A stretch of DNA of 64,000 bases from Roseateles subflavus (GTDB taxonomy: Bacteria; Pseudomonadota; Gammaproteobacteria; Burkholderiales; Burkholderiaceae_C). The notes beneath the pieces are model-generated. The model was given only the letters and a program-made list of their open reading frames with translations. It made no database searches and had not been told where the DNA came from. Position numbers and translations under genes: made by a program. The stretch's first letter is position 1. The number at the start of each line of letters is the position of its first letter. The DNA is taken from the NCBI RefSeq assembly GCF_030285365.1, contig NZ_JASVDS010000003.1:310001-374000 (forward strand), written 5' to 3'. Positions 1 through 8,684 of the stretch are shown one piece after another.

Positions 1-1170
1 GATGAGGGTGCCCAGGATCACGATCACGAACGGCTCCATCAGGCTGGAAAGCGACTTCACCGCTTCATCCACTTCCTCTTCGTAGAACTCCGCTGCCTTG
101 CCCAGCATGTGGTCCAGGGAGCCCGACTCCTCGCCGATGCCCGCCATCTGGAGGACCATCACCGGGAAGATGCCCGTGGACTGCATGGAGGCCGTCAGAG
201 CGGTACCGGTGGAGACGTCGCGCTGGATCTTCTCCGTGGCTTCGGCGAACACGATGTTGCCGGCCGCGCCGCCCACGGAGTCCAGGGCCTCCACCAGCGG
301 CACGCCGGCCGCGAACATGGTGGCGAGCGTCCGGGTCCAGCGGGCCATCGCGGACTTGTACATGAGGTCCCCGAACACCGGGACCTTGAGCAGCAGCCGG
401 TCCATCGTCCGCTGCATGCTCTCGGAGCGCTTCCAGCTCTGGAAGAAGAAGTAGGTGCCGCCGCCGATCACCCCGAAGATCAGGTACCAGTAGCTGACGA
501 AGAACTCGGACAGCGCGATCACGAACATCGTCGGGGCCGGCAGTTCGGCGCCGAAGGAGGTGAACACGTCCTTGAAGGCAGGCACGACGAAGATCATGAT
601 CACGGCCAGCACGGCGAAGGCCACGACCAGCACGGCGATCGGGTAGGTCAGTGCGCCCTTGATCTTCTGCTTGATGGCCACCGTCTTTTCCTGGTAGATC
701 GCCAGGCGGTCCAGCAGCTGCTCCAGGATACCGCCCGACTCGCCGGCCTCGACCAGATTGCAGTAGAGCGCATCGAAGTACAGCGGATGCTTGCGGAAGG
801 AGGCGGAGAGGCTCGTGCCGGTCTCGACGTCCTGGCGGATGTCGTTGAGCAGCTTGGTGAGGCGCGGGTTGGTGGCGCCGCGCCCGACGATGTCGAAGGA
901 CTGCAGCATCGGCACGCCCGCGCGCATCATCGTCGCGAGCTGCCGGGTGAACACGGCGATGTCCTTCTGCTTGATGGCCCGGCCACCGCTCGAGCGGCGC
1001 TTCTTGACCCGGCTCACCAGGATGCCCTGGCGGCGCAGGGACGCGCTCACCATGGCCTCACCGCCGGCGCGCATCTCGCCGCGCACGACCTTGCCGTTGC
1101 GGTCCTTGCCTTCCCATTCGAAGACCTGCTCGTTCACACCTTTTGTGGTGGTGCTCGCGCTTGTCGCCAT
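1..1170 (-). CDS. pilC: Type IV pilus inner-membrane platform protein PilC (3' end outside window)
   Basis: This is the platform protein of the type IV pilus machine in the inner membrane, which couples the PilB motor to pilin assembly. About 390 residues are present from the start codon, and the C-terminus runs off the window. The first T2SSF domain (about residues 70-195) holds the typical GVPMLQSFDIV segment. A hydrophobic membrane segment lies at about 174-197 and a second at about 215-243. The second T2SSF domain begins with AAGVPLVEALDSV. The gene follows pilB by about 80 bases on the same strand, the usual pilB-pilC order. The ATG is at 1168-1170. The family call is firm. Confidence 0.95.
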   Translation of the reverse strand, partial: MATSASTTTKGVNEQVFEWEGKDRNGKVVRGEMRAGGEAMVSASLRRQGILVSRVKKRRSSGGRAIKQKDIAVFTRQLATMMRAGVPMLQSFDIVGRGATNPRLTKLLNDIRQDVETGTSLSASFRKHPLYFDALYCNLVEAGESGGILEQLLDRLAIYQEKTVAIKQKIKGALTYPIAVLVVAFAVLAVIMIFVVPAFKDVFTSFGAELPAPTMFVIALSEFFVSYWYLIFGVIGGGTYFFFQSWKRSESMQRTMDRLLLKVPVFGDLMYKSAMARWTRTLATMFAAGVPLVEALDSVGGAAGNIVFAEATEKIQRDVSTGTALTASMQSTGIFPVMVLQMAGIGEESGSLDHMLGKAAEFYEEEVDEAVKSLSSLMEPFVIVILGTLI

Positions 1171-1253
1171 ATTCACTCCCGGGCGTCGAAGGCCCTGTTG
1201 TCATTGCCGCCGCTGCGGGCAGCGGTACTGCTGTCTGATCGAGGGACTGGAGC

Positions 1254-2978
1254 CTACTCGTTCGTGGCCGCCAGGACTTCCTCCAGCGTGGTGACGCCGG
1301 CGCGGACCTTCACGAGTCCGGACTGGCGCAGGTCGCGCACGCCTTCCTTGCGGGCCTGGTCGGCGATGTCGAGGGCCGTGCCCTGCGAGAGGATGATGCG
1401 CTGGATGGCCTCCGTGATGGGCATCACCTGGTACAGGCCCACGCGCCCCTTGTAGCCGTTGTTGCACATGGAGCAGCCCACGGCGCGGTAGGGCCGCCAG
1501 GAGCCGTCCAGCTCCTCGTCGCGGTAGCCGGCGCGCAGCAGCGCCTCGCGGGGGTAGTCCGCGGGGGCCTTGCAGTTCTCGCACAGCCGACGAGCCAGAC
1601 GCTGGGCGGTGATCAGCAGCACGCTGGACGCGATGTTGAAGGGCACCACGCCCATGTTCATGAGGCGGGTCAGCGTCGTCGGGGCGTCATTCGTGTGCAG
1701 CGTGGACATCACCATGTGGCCGGTCTGGGCGGCCTTGATGGCGATGTCGGCGGTCTCCAGGTCGCGGATCTCACCGACCATGATGACGTCGGGATCCTGG
1801 CGAAGGAAGGACTTCAGCGCGGCCGAGAAGGTCAGCCCGGCCTTGTCGTTCACATTGACCTGGTTGATGCCCGGCAGGTTGATTTCGGCCGGGTCCTCGA
1901 CGGTCGAGATGTTGACGCCCGGCTGGTTCAGGATGTTCAGGCAGGTGTACAGCGACACCGTCTTGCCCGAGCCGGTCGGGCCGGTCACAAGAATCATGCC
2001 GTAGGGCCGCTGGATGCAGGCCATCAGGCGGTCCTTCTCCTGCTTCTCGTAGCCGAGGGCGTCGATGCCCAGCTTGGCCGAGGACGGGTCCAGGATACGG
2101 ATCACGATCTTCTCGCCGAACAGCGTCGGCAGCGTCGAGACCCGGAAGTCGATGGACTTGGAGCCGAACTTGAGCTTCATGCGGCCGTCCTGCGGCACGC
2201 GGCGCTCGGCGATGTCCAGCCGGGAGATCACCTTGATGCGGGAGGAGAGCTTGTCCTTGATGGCGACGGGCGGCTGGGTGATCTCGCGCAGCTCGCCGTC
2301 CACCCGGAAGCGGACGCGGTAGTGGTACTCGTAGGGCTCGAAGTGAAGGTCGGAGGCCCGCATGTTGATGGCGTCCACCAGCATCTTCTGCAGGAAGCGC
2401 ACCACGGGCGCATCCTCGACATCCGCCATTTCCGGCGTCTCTTCCTGCGGGGAGGCGTCCTCCTCGGCGATGTCGAAGTCGAAGTCGCCGCCGGCGATGG
2501 ACTCCAGCGCCTCGGTCGTGTTGGACGTCGAGCCTTGCAGCAGCTTCTGCAACTTGTCGTGCTCGACGATCACCCATTCCGGCGAGAGCTGCGTGGCGAA
2601 CTTGATCCGCTCCACGACCTCGGGCTCGGTCGGGTCGGCGCCGCCGATGAAGAGGCGGTTGCCGCGCCGACCCAGGGCGATGACCTGGTACTGCAGCGCG
2701 AGCTTGGTGTCGATGATGTTGTGCGGCAGCCGCTGCGGGTCCAGGGCGTTCAGGTCCAGGAGCGGCACGGCCAGGGCGCTGGACAGCGTGTGCGCCAGCT
2801 CGCTGGGGGCGATGAGGTTGGCACCGATCAGCGCATTGACGAAGCTGATCTTCTTCTCGCGCGACTGGCGCACGAGGTCCTCGGCCTGCTTGGCGGGGAG
2901 CTTGCCGGCATGCACGAGCACGCGCGCCACCCCGGACAGCATGGATGATGGGTCGACCAGCGTTGAATCGGCTTGCAT
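1254..2978 (-). CDS. pilB: Type IV pilus assembly ATPase PilB
   Basis: This is the hexameric extension ATPase that drives pilus assembly at the cytoplasmic face of the inner membrane. The protein is 574 aa. An N-terminal MshEN/GspE-N-like domain is followed by the secretion ATPase with Walker A GPTGSGKT (about 333-340), an Asp box, and Walker B VIMVGEIRD (about 398-406). A tetracysteine zinc site (CENC and CSMC) lies near the C-terminus. I chose the ATG at 2976-2978 over an in-frame TTG seven codons upstream because the TTG has no better context. The gene heads the pilB-pilC unit. In relatives it normally sits close to tRNA-Pro and ispB, from which it is separated here by the island. Confidence 0.95.
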   Translation of the reverse strand: MQADSTLVDPSSMLSGVARVLVHAGKLPAKQAEDLVRQSREKKISFVNALIGANLIAPSELAHTLSSALAVPLLDLNALDPQRLPHNIIDTKLALQYQVIALGRRGNRLFIGGADPTEPEVVERIKFATQLSPEWVIVEHDKLQKLLQGSTSNTTEALESIAGGDFDFDIAEEDASPQEETPEMADVEDAPVVRFLQKMLVDAINMRASDLHFEPYEYHYRVRFRVDGELREITQPPVAIKDKLSSRIKVISRLDIAERRVPQDGRMKLKFGSKSIDFRVSTLPTLFGEKIVIRILDPSSAKLGIDALGYEKQEKDRLMACIQRPYGMILVTGPTGSGKTVSLYTCLNILNQPGVNISTVEDPAEINLPGINQVNVNDKAGLTFSAALKSFLRQDPDVIMVGEIRDLETADIAIKAAQTGHMVMSTLHTNDAPTTLTRLMNMGVVPFNIASSVLLITAQRLARRLCENCKAPADYPREALLRAGYRDEELDGSWRPYRAVGCSMCNNGYKGRVGLYQVMPITEAIQRIILSQGTALDIADQARKEGVRDLRQSGLVKVRAGVTTLEEVLAATNE

Positions 2979-3332
2979 GACGAGCGGTGTGATTCCCAAC
3001 GAATATCAGCGGAGTGTCTGCATGCACCGGCGCGCGGCACTGCCGGCGTGTGGTTCGCGACCCCCAACTGGCACTGTAAACCGAGCCTGGACCCTCTGCG
3101 GCACTGGAAAGCCCGGGAATTCCTTGCAATCACACCACATTGGCCGCAGATTTGCGACCAGTTGTGTCTTGCGCGTCCAAACGAAAACGGCGCCCGAAGG
3201 CGCCGTTGGTCTTATCTGGTACTGTCGAACCTTTTCGGAGGCCTTGTCGGCCCTCCGGTTCGGCTTGATCGGATCGCTGCAGGGAGCGATGCACGCTTGG
3301 ATGCATCCACGGCCACGATCCGGCAAGACTTG
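2979..3332. other. Intergenic region upstream of pilB, up to the island boundary
   Basis: I see no gene in this stretch. It must carry the pilB promoter and also holds the terminator that once followed tRNA-Pro (3186-3207). The short open frames here are not supported by a start context or by recognisable protein sequence. Confidence 0.6.
3186..3207 (-). terminator. Hairpin terminator, probably the original tRNA-Pro terminator
   Basis: On the minus strand AACGGCGCC pairs with GGCGCCGTT across a TTCG loop and is followed by a T-rich tail. It lies just beyond the displaced tRNA 3' end (attL). It therefore most likely terminated tRNA-Pro before the island inserted. Confidence 0.65.
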
Positions 3333-3385
3333 AATTCCTGGTCGGGGTGAGAGGATTCGAACCTCCGGCCTCTACGTCCCGAACG
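3333..3385 (-). repeat. attL: 53-bp direct repeat with 3' part of tRNA-Pro
   Basis: Positions 3333-3385 are identical to 21140-21192. The block contains the last 47 nt of tRNA-Pro(CGG) (T arm, 3' acceptor strand and CCA) plus 6 nt beyond it. The 5' half of the tRNA is absent here: after 3385 the sequence diverges from the intact copy. This is the displaced original tRNA end and marks the left boundary of the island. Confidence 0.93.
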
Positions 3386-3502
3386 CGCCCTGAGCCAGCC
3401 TAGACCCGCTCCTGTTGCGGGTGCCCGCATTGTAAATCAAGCACTTGCGCCCGCCTTCGCGCCGATGCGCGCAGCTTCGCACGGTGGCAAGTGGTGGCGG
3501 CC

Positions 3503-3521
3503 TGCCACTAATTTGCCACTA
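3503..3521. repeat. Left arm-type site: paired TGCCACTA
   Basis: TGCCACTA occurs at 3503-3510 and 3514-3521, 11 bp apart. The same doublet in the same orientation and spacing lies near the right end (21058-21076). Spacing of one helical turn and position inside both ends suggest binding sites for the N-terminal domain of the integrase (inference). Confidence 0.6.
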
Positions 3522-3546
3522 CGGGCCGGCGGACCACGCCGCCCTT

Positions 3547-3924
3547 TCAGGGTTGCTCGAAGGTCCAGCCGCGCGCCCTGGCGCGCTCTGCCAGGGCCTG
3601 CGCCTTGGCCTTCACCCTGCCGGCTGAGCCGAGGGTCGTGAAGTCGATGACCGCGTGCTCGGGGAACGGCTCCGGGTCCGGTCGCCAGCTCAGCCCCACG
3701 GCACCCACCTCGCCCTCGCTGACCGAAACGGTGCCCACTGCCTTGAGACCCTGGGTGCCCGTGTAGTGGAAGAAGCTTGCTTCCGCCGTCATCAGGGCGC
3801 CGTCGTACACCGACAGCAGGCCGGAATCCTTCGGCGTCGGGTTGAAGGCCTGGCTGCTGACTCGGCCCTCTTGCACCCACGACGGGTTCACTTGTCGGTG
3901 CAGCAGGTGTTGTTCGTCCGTCAT
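3547..3924 (-). CDS. Unknown island protein, partner of the 3921-5051 gene
   Basis: I do not recognise this 125-aa protein with certainty. It is soluble, with no signal peptide or membrane segment. The N-terminal half contains QAFNPTPKDSGLLSVYDG, then a region rich in hydrophobic and acidic residues (VIDFTTLG), and a basic helical C-terminus (KAKAQALAERARARG). The ATG (3922-3924) overlaps the stop of the upstream gene in an ATGA junction, so the two are translationally coupled and probably act together. A longer frame starting at 3981 exists, but the ATGA start is better supported. It is the last gene before the left end of the island. Confidence 0.75.
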   Translation of the reverse strand: MTDEQHLLHRQVNPSWVQEGRVSSQAFNPTPKDSGLLSVYDGALMTAEASFFHYTGTQGLKAVGTVSVSEGEVGAVGLSWRPDPEPFPEHAVIDFTTLGSAGRVKAKAQALAERARARGWTFEQP

Positions 3925-5051
3925 GCTGTGCCGTTTTGGGCTTCGGTGTACCGCTGGACCAGGCCGGCCAGCGCCTCCCACTGTTCCGCCTTGTCGAGTT
4001 CCAATCGGGCCTCTTCGAGAACCTCCCCATCGGCCGTGCGCGACACCAGCACCTCGGCCACACGGGTGTTCAGGTCGAGCTCGGCGGACAACGATGCTTC
4101 AGCAGTGCTCCACTCGAACTGCACCCCGCCTTCCGGGGTCGGGTACGCGTAGGGCAGCGCAGCTTCGTCTGGCCACGCGTCAGTCCAAGCCTTGGACAGC
4201 CAGGCCAGACCGGACGGAGAAGGGCGCAGCCCCTGGCCATCCATCCAGCCATCACGCAGCAGCGCCAGGCTTTCGAGCCGCGCAGGAACGTCGAGGGCGT
4301 CCAGCGGTTCGATGCGGGTGACCTGCTCGATGCGCTTGCGGCTGTCCGACTGGTCGCGGACGACCGCGCCTTCGACCATCACCAGAGACTCGCCGTAAGC
4401 GCCCAGTGCGCTGTGTGCCGCATCCCGCAGCTCTTCGCTGAAGTAGCCTGTCACCTTCTCGCCGCTGATGAGCTTCAGGGTGAAGGTCTTGTTCTCCATG
4501 TTCAGTTCGGACATGGACCCGCGAACGGACTCTTCCGTCCGGTAGACGGTGGCGGACTTCAGGACCAGGGTCTTGCGCACCCGGTTGTCGTAGACGACGA
4601 CATCGTTCGCCGCCGTCGCCCGCGTGAACTCGACCCGTTCGTCTTCCCGCAGGAAGCGGCCGAACTGGTCGAAGTAGGCCAGGAGCGGCTTCGGCAGCAG
4701 GTCATCGACCGACTGGCCTTTGGAGGCGGCGTCGATGGTGTCCAGCACCCGGTCTCTGGCCTTGTCGAACCACTCGGAAAAGGCGTCATGGACCAGGCTG
4801 CCCTGCGGCAGGGGGCGCTCCAGCACAGGCACTGCGCTGCCGGACTCCACCTGAGTCAGGTGGATGGAGAAGTTCTGTGTGAACCCTCTCGGGGTCCGCT
4901 TACGACGCGGGAACTGCTCCAGATACAGCCACCGTGCGACTTCCACGATGAGGCCCTCGAACGCCGCCCAGTCCTTCAGGACCTCCACGGGTATCGAGTG
5001 CGCGTCGAATCGTTTGCCGACGAGGCGAGGTTTCAGAAATTCAGTGTTCAC
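3921..5051 (-). CDS. Unknown 376-aa island protein, first gene of a coupled pair
   Basis: The function is not recognised. The protein is soluble. The N-terminal 60 residues contain KPRLVGKRFDAHSIPVEVLK followed by a helical segment, then an acidic middle with a charged FDQFGRFLREDERVEF stretch. A beta-rich central part includes MENKTFTLKLISGEKVTGYF. The C-terminal third is Trp/Glu-rich and helical. I prefer the GTG at 5049-5051 because the protein then begins just before the family-like N-terminus. An ATG at 5118-5120 would add an unconvincing 23 residues. It overlaps the next gene by ATGA and is divergent from the HTH gene at 5260. This is a candidate defence or regulatory module of unknown mechanism. 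Confidence 0.75.
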   Translation of the reverse strand: MNTEFLKPRLVGKRFDAHSIPVEVLKDWAAFEGLIVEVARWLYLEQFPRRKRTPRGFTQNFSIHLTQVESGSAVPVLERPLPQGSLVHDAFSEWFDKARDRVLDTIDAASKGQSVDDLLPKPLLAYFDQFGRFLREDERVEFTRATAANDVVVYDNRVRKTLVLKSATVYRTEESVRGSMSELNMENKTFTLKLISGEKVTGYFSEELRDAAHSALGAYGESLVMVEGAVVRDQSDSRKRIEQVTRIEPLDALDVPARLESLALLRDGWMDGQGLRPSPSGLAWLSKAWTDAWPDEAALPYAYPTPEGGVQFEWSTAEASLSAELDLNTRVAEVLVSRTADGEVLEEARLELDKAEQWEALAGLVQRYTEAQNGTA

Positions 5052-5232
5052 GCGACTTGCAGAGGGCGGTTTGCGCCAGCAGCCATGCTGCGAGGCGACG
5101 AATGCCACCCAGCTAATCATGGTAGCACCGGCCTTCGGACGGTCGCCGAAGCTGGCCAGCGATGGCGGAGCACTTCGCGCCGGCGGACGAATCGCGCCAC
5201 CAGCTTTGGGCGGCTAAAACCCAAAACTATAC

Positions 5233-5258
5233 GTCGGACCTTCATTTCCGAGTCCGAC
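5233..5258. promoter_or_regulatory. Inverted repeat operator candidate before the HTH gene
   Basis: GTCGGAC (5233-5239) and GTCCGAC (5252-5258) form a 7-bp inverted repeat around a 12-nt spacer, ending one base before the GTG start at 5260. The site is placed to control the HTH gene and possibly the divergent two-gene unit. Autoregulation is an inference. Confidence 0.45.
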
Positions 5259-5259
5259 C

Positions 5260-5598
5260 GTGAACTTCGCTGCTGCCTTCAAGCCCCTGACCAAGGACGA
5301 CATCGCTGACGTGCTCGGCGTCTCCGGTCGCACCATCGAGAACTGGGTGAACGACGGCACGCTGCCCGCGCCGAAGCGACTGGGCAACCGCGTGTACTGG
5401 CACCCCGGCGTCTTCTTCGGATGGCTCGAACAGCGCCTGGTTGACGATAGCGCTAGCGTCGAGGCTCAGTCAGTCGCCCCGGAGCCTGTGCCGGCCACGC
5501 GGCGTACAGCCAGCCCGCGGGGCGGGAAGCCGGCGAAGACCGAGGTCGAGCGGCTGCGAGCTCGCGACCATGCCAAGCTGAGCGCGCTGATGGGCTGA
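5260..5598 (+). CDS. Helix-turn-helix protein (AlpA/MerR-type fold, excisionase-like)
   Basis: This is a 112-aa DNA-binding protein. Residues 9-55 form a helix-turn-helix with IADVLGVSGRTIENWVNDG followed by a wing (RLGNRVYWHPGVFFGWLEQ), the arrangement of AlpA-like excisionase regulators. The C-terminal half is a basic, probably disordered tail (TRRTASPRGGKPAKTEVERL). The GTG start lies right after the inverted repeat at 5233-5258. The gene is divergent from the unknown pair at 3547-5051. It may be a regulator of the island or a recombination directionality factor. A second small HTH of the same type lies at 13952-14143. Confidence 0.75.
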   Translation: MNFAAAFKPLTKDDIADVLGVSGRTIENWVNDGTLPAPKRLGNRVYWHPGVFFGWLEQRLVDDSASVEAQSVAPEPVPATRRTASPRGGKPAKTEVERLRARDHAKLSALMG

Positions 5599-5622
5599 AT
5601 GGGCGAGCCCACGAAGCAAAGC

Positions 5623-5648
5623 GGCACCAGGCCTGATGGCTTGGTGCC
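5623..5648 (+). terminator. Possible hairpin terminator after the HTH gene
   Basis: GGCACCA and TGGTGCC pair around an inner GCC/GGC stem. The T-run is poor, so this could be only a convergent-gene hairpin between the genes at 5260 and 5697. Confidence 0.35.
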
Positions 5649-5696
5649 GTTTGGTCCTTGGGGCTGTCGCCCCCGGGTCTTGGCTGCTTCGCGCTG

Positions 5697-6242
5697 TCAG
5701 CGCAGCGGGTTCTCCAGCCCGCGCCACACCCGTTCGCACGCGTCCACCAGCGTGGCGTTCTCCAGCGGCGACAGGCCTTCCAGTTTGACAAGCAGGGCTC
5801 GCAGCTCGCTGTCGGGGTGTAGCTCATCGAGCGCCTCGATGCCCAGGTCGTCGGCCACCATCGTCGAGACCGTGGTCAACCGGTGCCAATGCCACGCTGG
5901 GGAGGGCTCGCAGCTCAGCAGGACTTCCCACTCGCGCTCCGTGAATCGACCGCGCAGCCCGTCTGTCGCGTGCTTCACCAGCTCGAAGAAGCGCTGTGCG
6001 GCTTGTTCGACGATGAGGCGGGAGGAGCATGCATTGCCTTCCCCTTGCCTGGCGGCTACGCCCCGCAGCACGGTGGCGCGGCGGGCGGTCTGATGCTCGT
6101 CGTAGAACGGTTCGCCGTCTGCGACAGCAGTGGGCTCGAAGCCGCAGTGAAGGCAGGTGGCTCGGATGCGGGGCAAGACCGCGGCCTTGATGCCGGGAAA
6201 GGATTTCCAGGCGGTGGCCAGGGGCAGTTGAGTCTCGTTCAT
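5697..6242 (-). CDS. Unknown island protein with CxxC motif
   Basis: This 181-aa protein is not recognised. Near the N-terminus a CLHC pair (about residues 30-33) is followed by an EPFYDEHQTARR segment, suggesting a small metal-binding module. The rest is mainly helical, with Trp-rich TEREWEVLLSCEPSPAWHWH in the middle and a Leu-rich C-terminus. No signal or membrane segment is present. It lies downstream of the ATPase gene (6406-8229) on the same strand with a gap of about 160 bases, so co-transcription is likely and a role beside the ATPase is possible. Confidence 0.7.
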   Translation of the reverse strand: MNETQLPLATAWKSFPGIKAAVLPRIRATCLHCGFEPTAVADGEPFYDEHQTARRATVLRGVAARQGEGNACSSRLIVEQAAQRFFELVKHATDGLRGRFTEREWEVLLSCEPSPAWHWHRLTTVSTMVADDLGIEALDELHPDSELRALLVKLEGLSPLENATLVDACERVWRGLENPLR

Positions 6243-6405
6243 GTTGAGGTTCCTACGAGGTTGAGGGTGCGGCGGCGTTCTGGCCGCCTGCGTGTTCCAG
6301 CGCCGCGATGTCCGCAGCTGCTGGGCAGGTCCACCATCGAGAACGGGGTCGAACGGATGTTCCGGGGAGCGAAGTCGTCGCCGACCCCGCTCCCCTGCGC
6401 CTAAG

Positions 6406-8229
6406 TCAAACCAGGCACTCAGCCCGCGCCGCGCTTCGCTCGCTCGACGGCCGCAGCGGAGGCGTGCCGTCGTCCTCAGCGTCGGCCGGCGGGTTGCCGA
6501 TGCCGGCCGGCACCAGCACCGCCTTCACGCTGACGCCTGCGAAGCGCTGCTGTCCGCGCGTCGCGCCAGGCAGCGTCAACAGTGCGGCCTTCCAGGTGCC
6601 TCGTGCCCACGCCGTGCCCTGGAACAACTGCCGGGCGCCGACGTGGTGCTCGGACGACGCCACCGCCAGGGTCCAGGTCTCGCGCTGGCGGTCGAACAGG
6701 GCCCGCACGCCCAGCATGGCCAAGTGCTTTTCCAGCGCCGCCAGGGTGTTGCGGTCGGCGTCGCCAGACACCAACGTCTGCAGCGCCTCGCGCACCCGGG
6801 TGTAGAGCTTGGCGGTCTTGCCGTCCGCTTCGACCCGAACCACCACCTTGCGGTCCAGCATCGCGGCGAGGCACGCTTCGCCGTGCGACTCGTGCTCGTC
6901 CTGCGGCACCACGTTCAGCCCCCACTGCGCAATCAGCGCAGCCAGGTCACGCAGCGCCGGCACCGTGTCGTGCTTCAGGGCGATGTAGCCGGCTAGCAGC
7001 GGGCTCCACGTGTCGGCTCGCCGGTCAGGGTGCCCGATGTCTTGCAGCATGCGGTGCACCGCTGCGCGGGCGTCGCGCATCACCTGCCAGCGCGCCACCA
7101 GCAGCCGCCGCAGCCTCGCGCCCAGCTCGCCGGGCTGCACACCGCTGGCCGGGTCGAGCAGCGGGCTCTTCGTCATCCCCGCGCGCTGCTTCGGCACCAT
7201 CGACAGCCGCACCGAGCGACTTTCCAGCGCCGGTTCGAGCTCGGGCAGGTGGATGCCGCAGAGCACCACACCGGCCGGCGCGTTGAAGTACTGCACCTTG
7301 CCACCGATGATGCGCGAGAACTTGCCCTTGCCTGGCGTCTTGGTGAAGCCGCTGTTGAACACCTCAGCCAGCTTCAGCATCTCGCCCTTGCTGACCTTCA
7401 GCGGCTCGAACTCGTCGCAAATCATCGCCAGCGACGCGTCCTTCACCGCGTGCAGCACCTGCGCCACCGTCGGAACACCGTCACGCCGTACCGCCTGCCT
7501 GCCGAGCAACGCGGTCTGCAGGTCGACCCAGGTGGTCTTGCCCGAGCCGCGTTCCGCCGTGACGATGAGCGAAGGGCTGTGCGGCAGCACCGCACCCATC
7601 GCCGCGCTGGCCAGCCAGCCCAGCGACACCGCCGCCCCGTGCTGCTGCTCGAAGCCGAACGACTCGAACGTGCTCTCGACCAAGTGCACATCGGCTGCCG
7701 ATGCCGAGGGCGTCGAAGCGTCAAAGCCGAGACTCTCGCCGGCCACGTACACCCGCTGCCTGGTGGGCGTCGTGTCCACCGCTGCACCGGCTTCGTCGTA
7801 CACCGACTTGCCGTAGTTGATGACCAGCTTGCCGTCGTCGACATACAGCCCTGGGCCGCGAACGGTGTCGGCCTGCGCCGGACCGAACGCATCGCAGCCC
7901 AGCCGGATTTCATCGGCAAGCGCATCAGACGAGAAGACGCGCTTCCGGGTCTTCGGGTCCATCGCGCTGTAGTTGTCGTAGCAGTACGCGGCGCCCAGCT
8001 TCGTCAGCAGCGATGCGTCGTCCAACTTGCCTGGTAGCGTGACGAGCTGGCCGGTTTTGCGTGACAAGACGCGGTAGCTGCCGTTCAGGTCGTAGCCGGC
8101 GACATCGAATCCGCCGCCGGGGTGAATCAGCTCAGCAGGGGACGGCGAGGGGGGCACCACCTTCAGTGCCGGGGCTGCCGCAGCCTTGTGGCTGCCGAAC
8201 AGGGCGCTCAGGATTTTGTTGTTGCTCAT
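6406..8229 (-). CDS. P-loop ATPase, helicase-like (satellite/plasmid replication type)
   Basis: The protein is 607 aa. Walker A GSGKT lies at about 228-232 within the segment LIVTAERGSGKTTW. A Walker B-like MICDEFEP lies at about 269-276, followed by a block around FNSGFTKTPGKGKFSR that resembles the DNA-contact region of DUF927/superfamily III-like helicases. The N-terminal 180 residues do not show recognisable primase motifs. The C-terminal 150 residues carry a predicted winged-helix-like part. An SD GGAGA precedes the ATG. The likely role is a replicative helicase or DNA-remodelling ATPase of the element; this is inferred from architecture and needs a profile search. Confidence 0.75.
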   Translation of the reverse strand: MSNNKILSALFGSHKAAAAPALKVVPPSPSPAELIHPGGGFDVAGYDLNGSYRVLSRKTGQLVTLPGKLDDASLLTKLGAAYCYDNYSAMDPKTRKRVFSSDALADEIRLGCDAFGPAQADTVRGPGLYVDDGKLVINYGKSVYDEAGAAVDTTPTRQRVYVAGESLGFDASTPSASAADVHLVESTFESFGFEQQHGAAVSLGWLASAAMGAVLPHSPSLIVTAERGSGKTTWVDLQTALLGRQAVRRDGVPTVAQVLHAVKDASLAMICDEFEPLKVSKGEMLKLAEVFNSGFTKTPGKGKFSRIIGGKVQYFNAPAGVVLCGIHLPELEPALESRSVRLSMVPKQRAGMTKSPLLDPASGVQPGELGARLRRLLVARWQVMRDARAAVHRMLQDIGHPDRRADTWSPLLAGYIALKHDTVPALRDLAALIAQWGLNVVPQDEHESHGEACLAAMLDRKVVVRVEADGKTAKLYTRVREALQTLVSGDADRNTLAALEKHLAMLGVRALFDRQRETWTLAVASSEHHVGARQLFQGTAWARGTWKAALLTLPGATRGQQRFAGVSVKAVLVPAGIGNPPADAEDDGTPPLRPSSERSAARAECLV

Positions 8230-8540
8230 GTTGAAGTCTCCAAAGACGAAAGTCCTGCCGGCGACGCCGCCGGCAAGACTTGATGTGTGAAGGGGAGCGC
8301 CGCCGAAGATTCAGGCAGCGCAAGTCTGCAGCTCAAGGCCAGAACGGCTGGCGCATGCGGGGCACGAGGTGCCCAACGCCGAGCCCGTCGAACGAGTGGC
8401 GTCTACTGGCGCACCACGGAGCTGTGGGGCCAGGCCTTGGAAGTTGGGAGTTGGCTTGTCGGCGCCGACCCCAGGGCGCGAAGGCTAGTTAGTCTGTTCT
8501 AAGCGCGGGTCTGGGGTATGCCGACAGGCAAGGATTTTTA

Positions 8541-8589
8541 AAGAACACGACCCCGATGCCACCAGCTTGGGTGGGGGGAGCGTGTTCTT
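8541..8589. repeat. Nested inverted repeat AAGAACACG/CGTGTTCTT
   Basis: Perfect 9-bp arms at 8541-8549 and 8581-8589 flank an inner hairpin (CCACC 8559-8563, GGTGG 8570-8574). It lies between two divergent genes of the island. Confidence 0.6.
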
Positions 8590-8659
8590 GCGCGGGAGGT
8601 GCGCTGATGAAGTAAGCCGAACTGTATCGTCGCCGCGCAGCCTGGCAAGGCAATAGTTC

Positions 8660-8684
8660 ACGGCCGGCCATGGTGGCTGGCCGT
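8660..8684. repeat. Near-perfect hairpin ACGGCCGGCCA/TGGCTGGCCGT
   Basis: The 11-bp arms pair with one G-T wobble around a TGG loop. It is one of several GC-rich stem-loops in the intergenic region between the ATPase and the restriction enzyme. Confidence 0.5.

Noticed and set aside
3339-3385. Second tRNA-Pro gene at the left end
   Set aside because: Only the 3' 47 nt are present; the 5' half does not fold into a cloverleaf. It is the attachment-site remnant.
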